Positions 59,271 through 64,000 of a stretch of 64,000 nucleotides of DNA are shown here, piece by piece. The notes beneath the pieces were generated by a model, which had not been told where the DNA came from, ran no database searches, and was given only the letters and a program-made list of their open reading frames with translations. The first letter of the stretch is position 1; every line of letters begins with the position of its first letter. The translations under genes were made by a program, and so were the position numbers. Where the stretch lies: positions 248,001 to 312,000 of the forward strand of contig NZ_CP031115.1 of assembly GCF_003568865.1 (NCBI RefSeq), read 5' to 3'. The DNA comes from Rubrobacter indicoceani (lineage in GTDB: Bacteria > Actinomycetota > Rubrobacteria > Rubrobacterales > Rubrobacteraceae).

Positions 59271-60902
59271 ATGAAGTACCAGAATGTTTTCCTTGCCGCT
59301 TTTTTGACGCTGTTTCTGGGGGCGTGCAGCTTCCAGTTCGGCGGCCCCGGCGGAGACTCCGGCGGCGGGAGTTCCGACGGCGGAAGTTCCGGCGGCGGGG
59401 GTTCCGGTGGTGAAGCGACCGCCGGGGAGGCGGGGGCGATAGCCAGCCGCGAGGGCATCGAGAGCGGGACGGTTCAGATCTCCGCCGAGGGCAGCTTCGT
59501 GGACCCGGCCTCCGGCGAGCAGACCGACAGCGCGGGGAGCGGCTCGGGCTTTATCATAGACCCCTCCGGTATCGCCGTTACAAACAACCACGTCGTTACC
59601 GGCTCCGCGTTTCTCAACGTTTTCGTCGGCGGCTCCGACGAGCCGACAAACGCCCGGCTGCTCGGCGTCTCGGAGTGTTCGGACCTCGCCGTGATAGACC
59701 TTGAGGGCGAGGGATACCCGTATTTCGACTGGCACACCGGGGACATCGAGACCGGTCTCGATATCTACGCCGCCGGGTTCCCGCTCGGCGACCCGGAGTT
59801 CACCCTGACGCGGGGCATCGTCTCGAAGGCCGAGGCCGACGGCGAGACGGCCTGGGCTTCGGTGGACAACGTCATAGAGCACGACGCGACCATCAACCCC
59901 GGCAACTCCGGCGGGCCGCTCGTGGACGAGAACGGGAAGGTCGTGGGCATAAACTACGCCGGAAGCACCAACGACGTGGCGAGCGGCGAGGCAAACCAGT
60001 ATTTTGCGATCTCCGAAGCCGAAGCCCTCGACACCATCGAGCAGCTCAGGTCAGGGAAGAACGTCAACTCCATCGGCGTGAACGGCGAGGCCGTTATCGC
60101 CGAGGACGAATCGGTCTCGGGCGTCTACGTTTACTCGGTCGAGTCCGGGTCTCCGGCGGACCGGGCCGGGGTCCGGGGCGGCGACTTCATCACCCGCCTT
60201 GAGGGCAAGACCCTCGCCGACGACGGCACGATGGCCGACTACTGTGATGTTCTGAGATCCAACGCCGCCGAAGACACCCTCTCGCTCGAGGTCTACCGCT
60301 ACGAGACCGACGAGATCCTTGAAGGCCAGCTGAATGGACGCCCCCTCGAAGCAACCGGACCGTCGGAGCAGCCCGAACCGGAAGAGGCCGAAACCTCGGA
60401 CCCCGAAACCTCGGACGCCGAATCCGAGTACGTTGTCCTCACCGACGACGCCGAGACCCTTCAGGTGGAGATCCCGGGCAGCTGGACGGACACGAGCGGC
60501 TCCGGCTGGGAATATGAAGGTGAGACGGTCGGTTCAGCCGTCCGGGCCGCCCCGGACCTCGACGAATACCAGGAGACCTGGGAGACGCCGGGCATGTTCT
60601 TTGGAGCCTCGACCTCGCTTGCCTCGGAGTACACCCCCGATACCCTGCTCGATGAGTTCCAGTACGACGGCGAATGCGAAAAGGGCGAGCGGCTAGACTA
60701 CAGCGACCAGGCCTACACCGGGAAGTCCGAACAGTGGAACAACTGCGGCGGCACCGGAACAAGCTTCGCCGTAATAGCCGCCGTGCCGGAAGACGAGTCC
60801 TACATAACCTTTGTACAGGTGCAGGTGGTCTCCGAGCCCGACGCCGACGCCCTGACCCGGATCATGGAAACCTTTGTCGTCAGCGACCCGTCCGGCCTTT
60901 GA
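59271..60902 (+). CDS. HtrA-like serine protease lipoprotein with PsbP-like tail
   Basis: 543 residues, ATG with AAGGGAGAGAG upstream. Lipoprotein signal FLTLFLGAC (Cys19), then a Gly/Ser linker (24-50). The trypsin-like domain has H107 (TNNHVVTG), D138 (CSDLAVIDL) and S213 (NPGNSGGPLV), all intact. A PDZ domain follows (about 265-365: VYVYSVESGSPADRAGVRGG). After an acidic linker, about 385-540 resembles a PsbP-like beta-sandwich domain (VEIPGSWTDT at the start). It would degrade or trim misfolded exported proteins on the outer face of the membrane. Confidence 0.9.
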   Translation: MKYQNVFLAAFLTLFLGACSFQFGGPGGDSGGGSSDGGSSGGGGSGGEATAGEAGAIASREGIESGTVQISAEGSFVDPASGEQTDSAGSGSGFIIDPSGIAVTNNHVVTGSAFLNVFVGGSDEPTNARLLGVSECSDLAVIDLEGEGYPYFDWHTGDIETGLDIYAAGFPLGDPEFTLTRGIVSKAEADGETAWASVDNVIEHDATINPGNSGGPLVDENGKVVGINYAGSTNDVASGEANQYFAISEAEALDTIEQLRSGKNVNSIGVNGEAVIAEDESVSGVYVYSVESGSPADRAGVRGGDFITRLEGKTLADDGTMADYCDVLRSNAAEDTLSLEVYRYETDEILEGQLNGRPLEATGPSEQPEPEEAETSDPETSDAESEYVVLTDDAETLQVEIPGSWTDTSGSGWEYEGETVGSAVRAAPDLDEYQETWETPGMFFGASTSLASEYTPDTLLDEFQYDGECEKGERLDYSDQAYTGKSEQWNNCGGTGTSFAVIAAVPEDESYITFVQVQVVSEPDADALTRIMETFVVSDPSGL

Positions 60903-60910
60903 TCCGCGGC

Positions 60911-60959
60911 GGGCCGGTAGGAGGACCGTAAAGGCTACCCCCGGCCCTCCTACCGGCCC
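60911..60959. terminator. Long hairpin between convergent genes
   Basis: A perfect 14-bp GC-rich inverted repeat (60911-60924 with 60946-60959) between the protease and phosphorylase stops. It lacks a T-run, so it may act as an attenuator of read-through or as an mRNA stabiliser. Confidence 0.6.
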
Positions 60960-60968
60960 TCTCCGGCG

Positions 60969-63041
60969 TTACCTGACCGTAAGGCCCGGCGAGTAGAGCT
61001 TGTGTACGTAATCCTGCACCATCCGCTGCGTCGAGAAGACCGGCCCGACGGTGGTTATGGCCTCCTTCATAACATCCGTCCAGCCCTCGGAGATGCCCGA
61101 GGCGTCCCGCCTGTAGTAGAGCGGCACGAGCTCGTCCTCGAGTATGGAGTACAGCGACGCCACGTCTTCCGCGTCCTGCTCGGCCTCGGAAGCGAACTCC
61201 CGCTCCTCGCCTATCGCCCAGCCGTTTCTGCCGTTGTACGCCTCCGGCCACCAGCCGTCCAGCACCGAGAGGTTCGGGATGCCGTTCAGGGACGCCTTCT
61301 GTCCGCTCGTGCCGCTCGCCTCCAGCGGACGACGGGGGTTGTTCATCCACACGTCCACCCCCTGTACGAGATGCCGCGCTATATTCATGTCGTAATCTTC
61401 CAGAACAATGATATTGGTCTCTTCGGGCGCGCCGTAGAGTTCTTTCAGAAAAGCCTTGCCGGGCTGATCTGCGGGGTGGGCCTTTCCGGCAAAGACAAAC
61501 TGCACCGGGCGGTCGGCTCCGTTTGTGATCCTCTTCAGGCGTTCGGGGTCGGAGAGCAGGAGGGTCGCACGTTTGTAGGTGGCGAAGCGTCTTGCGAAGC
61601 CGATGATCAGGGCGTCCGGGTCGAGGGTCTGCTCCTTGCCGCCGGAGCGGGCGGCCTGAAGGCCGAGGCGGGCGTTTATAAAGGTCGTCATCTTGCGTTT
61701 GGTCCGGGCGTGGGTCTCCCAGAGTTCCTGCGCCGGGAGTTCCTCGACAAACGACCAGGCCGAGGGGGTTTCCGGCGCCTCGCGCCAGGCGCGACCGAGG
61801 GAGTTTCTGTTGAAAAGGGCGAACATCTCGGAGGAGAGCCAGCTCCAGGTATGGACGCCGTTTGTTATGTGGGTGATCCTCCGCCCGAACATCTCCGTCG
61901 AGACCTCGCCGTGGATGGCCGAGACGGCGTTTGTGGTGCGCGAGAGGTTCATGGCGAGGACGGTCATGTTGAAACGGTCGTCGCCCTCCTTCGACCCCAG
62001 CCGCCAGAAGTCGTGGCCGGTCGTGCCTATGGCCTCCGGCCAGCCGGTCATGAACTCCCAGAAAAGGTCGCCGGGGAAGGCATCGTGGCCCGCGGGGACG
62101 GGGGTGTGGGTGGTGAAGACCGTGCTGGTCTGGACCTCTTCGCGGGCCTCGTCGAAGGTGCGCCCGACGTTCACCAGCTCGCGCATCCGCTCGACGGAGA
62201 GAAAGGCCGCGTGGCCCTCGTTCATGTGGTAGACCGCCGGGGTCAGGCCCATGCGCTTGAGGGCGCGCACCCCGCCGATGCCGAGGACTATCTCCTGAGA
62301 TATCCGGGTCCGGCTGTCGCCGCCGTAGAGCCTGGAGGTGAGGTCGCGGTCCGCCTCGGAGTTCTGCGGTACGTTTGCATCGAGCAGCAGCACCGGGACC
62401 CGTCCGACCTCGATGCGCCAGACCTTCAGCCGGACCTCGCGGCCCGGCAGGTTCACCGTAACCGTAACCTCGCGCCCGAACTCGTCGAGCGCGGGGGAGA
62501 GCGGGCGGGAGTCCGGGTCGAACGGCTCGTAGACCTCCGACTGCTGCCCCGAGGCGTCAAGCCGCTGTCGGAAGTAACCCTGAGCGTAGAGCAGGCCCAC
62601 CGCGACAAGCGGGAAACCGAGGTCCGAGGCGCTTTTCACGTGATCCCCGGCCAGAACCCCGAGCCCCCCGGAGTAGACCGGGACCGACTCGTGCAGCCCG
62701 AACTCCGCCGAAAAGTACGCCACCCCGCCCGACTCCCGCGCCGCCGGATAGACGTGGTTTGTCCAGGTGTTCTGGCGGTTCAGGTACTTGTCGAGGTCGC
62801 CGACCGCCTCGTGGTAGGCCGCGACAAAGGCCGCGTCCTCGGCGGCGGCAAAGAGGTTCTCCGTCTCATCGAGGAGGCGCACCGGGTTGTGCTCCGTTTT
62901 CTCCCAGAGCTCCGAGTCGAGGCGTCGGAAAAGGTCGCGGGATTCGGGCCGCCAGCTCCACAGCAGGTTGCAGGCAAGCTCCGGGAGACGCGAGAGCCTC
63001 GGTGGAACGTTCCACGGCCTCTTGCTGGATTTTTTCGTCAA
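60969..63041 (-). CDS. glgP: Alpha-glucan (glycogen) phosphorylase
   Basis: 690 residues of the short, prokaryote-type GT35 phosphorylases. It cleaves alpha-1,4-glucan with phosphate to glucose-1-phosphate. The N-terminal part has VAYFSAEFGLHESVPVYSGG and LGVLAGDHVKSASDLG; the C-terminal part has FARRFATYKRATLL, FAGKAHPAD, then VDVWMNNPRRPLEASGTSGQ and KASLNGIPNLSVLDGWW, which contact the pyridoxal phosphate and phosphate. There is no sign of truncation. It has its own leader and is not with other glg genes. Confidence 0.95.
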   Translation of the reverse strand: MTKKSSKRPWNVPPRLSRLPELACNLLWSWRPESRDLFRRLDSELWEKTEHNPVRLLDETENLFAAAEDAAFVAAYHEAVGDLDKYLNRQNTWTNHVYPAARESGGVAYFSAEFGLHESVPVYSGGLGVLAGDHVKSASDLGFPLVAVGLLYAQGYFRQRLDASGQQSEVYEPFDPDSRPLSPALDEFGREVTVTVNLPGREVRLKVWRIEVGRVPVLLLDANVPQNSEADRDLTSRLYGGDSRTRISQEIVLGIGGVRALKRMGLTPAVYHMNEGHAAFLSVERMRELVNVGRTFDEAREEVQTSTVFTTHTPVPAGHDAFPGDLFWEFMTGWPEAIGTTGHDFWRLGSKEGDDRFNMTVLAMNLSRTTNAVSAIHGEVSTEMFGRRITHITNGVHTWSWLSSEMFALFNRNSLGRAWREAPETPSAWSFVEELPAQELWETHARTKRKMTTFINARLGLQAARSGGKEQTLDPDALIIGFARRFATYKRATLLLSDPERLKRITNGADRPVQFVFAGKAHPADQPGKAFLKELYGAPEETNIIVLEDYDMNIARHLVQGVDVWMNNPRRPLEASGTSGQKASLNGIPNLSVLDGWWPEAYNGRNGWAIGEEREFASEAEQDAEDVASLYSILEDELVPLYYRRDASGISEGWTDVMKEAITTVGPVFSTQRMVQDYVHKLYSPGLTVR

Positions 63042-63334
63042 GGAAGTCCCCCGATTCTCTTGCCTGGCTACGGATCATCGCGTGCGGCCGCGAGCGCTGC
63101 GGACCGCCGAATTTCAGCCGGTCTATTGTGGACCGGGCACCGTAGATTCTACGTAAATGGACGCACGACCTGCAAGCGTTCCGGGACTTTAGCATCGCAG
63201 AAGTGTTTACGGAGCGTGGCAGGACGCGCGGCGGGGCGTGCGGCGGGGTCTATGGCCGGCTGTTGCGCGGTGTGGTCGGCCGGTCTAACATGCCCCAAAC
63301 GGTCTCTCCGGTTACCCGAGAAGAGGAGCGCGGT

Positions 63335-64000
63335 TTGAGAGAGGGGTTGCGGAGGACCGCCGGCGATCTACGCCGGATCTTACTTTCGCACCTGCGGTTC
63401 GGTGCGGTCGCCTACGCGGTGCTGCTTATCTCGCTCGCCTTCACCGCGCTCGCGTATTTCTATGCAAGAGACAGCATCAGGGCCGAGGTCGAGGTGCGCT
63501 TTCAGGAGACGGTGCTGGTCTCCGAGAGGGCTCTGGAGCGCAGGACGAGCGCGTACCTCGACGCGCTCCTCGCCTCGCGGGCATTTCTGATCGTCTCGGG
63601 CGGCAGCGACTCCGAAGAGTGGGAGGAGTACGTCGACCGGCTGGACTTCGAAGAGCGTTACCGGGGGCTTCAGGCGATGGGGTACGTGCGCTGGATCTCC
63701 TCGGATGCCGAGCTTGCCGCCTACGAGCGTGAGGCCGAATCCGAAGCCGTACCCCGGCTCAGAACCTCCGGTCGCTCGGAGGTCGTTACCCCCGTCGAGT
63801 TCGCAAGCCCTTTAGACCTTGCGAGCGTGAACCTTCTCGGCGAGGACTTCCACTCCGAAGAAAACTACCGATCGGCCATGCGCACCGCCCTCGACACCGG
63901 GCAGCCGCAGGGGACCCCCCGTGAGAACGTCCTGGTCGAGAACCCCGAGGACGACGGCGCGGTCTTCTCCTACCAGCCCGGCTTTCTTATCTTTGTACCC
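63335..64000 (+). CDS. CHASE-domain membrane sensor, 5' part only
   Basis: 222 codons to the window edge from a TTG with GAAGAGGAG upstream. A short cytoplasmic start is followed by one membrane segment (about 27-45), then an extracytoplasmic CHASE domain (about 70 onward: EERYRGLQAMGYVRWISS, EVVTPVEFASPL). CHASE domains sense small ligands and normally precede a histidine kinase, GGDEF or cyclase domain, which must lie beyond the edge. Confidence 0.8.
   Translation, partial: MREGLRRTAGDLRRILLSHLRFGAVAYAVLLISLAFTALAYFYARDSIRAEVEVRFQETVLVSERALERRTSAYLDALLASRAFLIVSGGSDSEEWEEYVDRLDFEERYRGLQAMGYVRWISSDAELAAYEREAESEAVPRLRTSGRSEVVTPVEFASPLDLASVNLLGEDFHSEENYRSAMRTALDTGQPQGTPRENVLVENPEDDGAVFSYQPGFLIFVP

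Noticed and set aside
61002-63338. A 778-codon plus-strand frame
   Set aside because: Antisense to glycogen phosphorylase, whose motifs are unmistakable.
1-64000. tRNA or rRNA genes
   Set aside because: No T-loop plus acceptor pairing or rRNA-like stretch was found by eye; tRNAscan-SE would be decisive.

Overview
The window is high-GC DNA with frequent GTG and TTG starts. Its gene content fits a deep-branching, Rubrobacter-like actinobacterium: an NdgR-type regulator beside leuCD, TAT-lipoprotein signals, a bacterial terpene synthase, MutS/MutL, and phosphatidylcholine and probable plasmalogen lipid genes. The genus is inferred from gene content only. No rRNA, tRNA or CRISPR array was seen.

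Layout. 1-2.8 kb: the end of a secreted Ig-like protein, then a decayed island with an integrase stub, a dndC stub (DNA phosphorothioation) and an HNH nuclease with a phosphorothioate-binding-type domain. 2.8-9.3 kb: housekeeping genes (cyclophilin, aldo/keto reductase, M42 peptidase, phosphatidylcholine synthase, thioesterase, trpS). 9.6-13.6 kb: an NdgR-like regulator divergent from a small-molecule methyltransferase, leuC and leuD. 13.6-19.2 kb: an SRA-HNH restriction enzyme, an orphan terpene synthase, a GGDEF-EAL protein and a wrecked F420-dependent oxidoreductase gene. 19.2-26.4 kb: a lysine-rich protein ending in an E3-binding domain, a DUF427 protein, relics of a sigma/anti-sigma pair, a peroxiredoxin, a permease, OsmC, a flavoprotein and a P-loop kinase.

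26.4-34.3 kb: an overlapping phospholipid N-methyltransferase-psd-pssA operon, two overlapping SPFH genes, a TerC gene behind a yybP-ykoY-type riboswitch, and a sortase-anchored Cu/Zn superoxide dismutase. 34.4-43.1 kb: mutS-mutL, a missed 52-residue gene, a gamma-glutamyltransferase, and queT / Nramp-like / queF. 43.1-54.4 kb: a sulfotransferase, an alpha/beta hydrolase, a CarF/PEDS1-type desaturase, a PRC-barrel protein, a methyltransferase-WbsX fusion, a zinc-finger Clp ATPase and a large secreted repeat protein. 54.4-64 kb: an iron-uptake-like cluster of two binding proteins (one frameshifted) and an EthD relic, a GST, a sulfotransferase pseudogene, a lipoprotein protease, glycogen phosphorylase and a truncated CHASE-domain sensor.

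Together the genes point to strong membrane-lipid remodelling (two phosphatidylcholine routes plus a plasmalogen-type desaturase), oxidative and metal stress handling (SOD, BCP, OsmC, TerC, Nramp-like), and modification-dependent restriction (two HNH enzymes with different base-recognition domains). At least six gene relics show ongoing gene decay.
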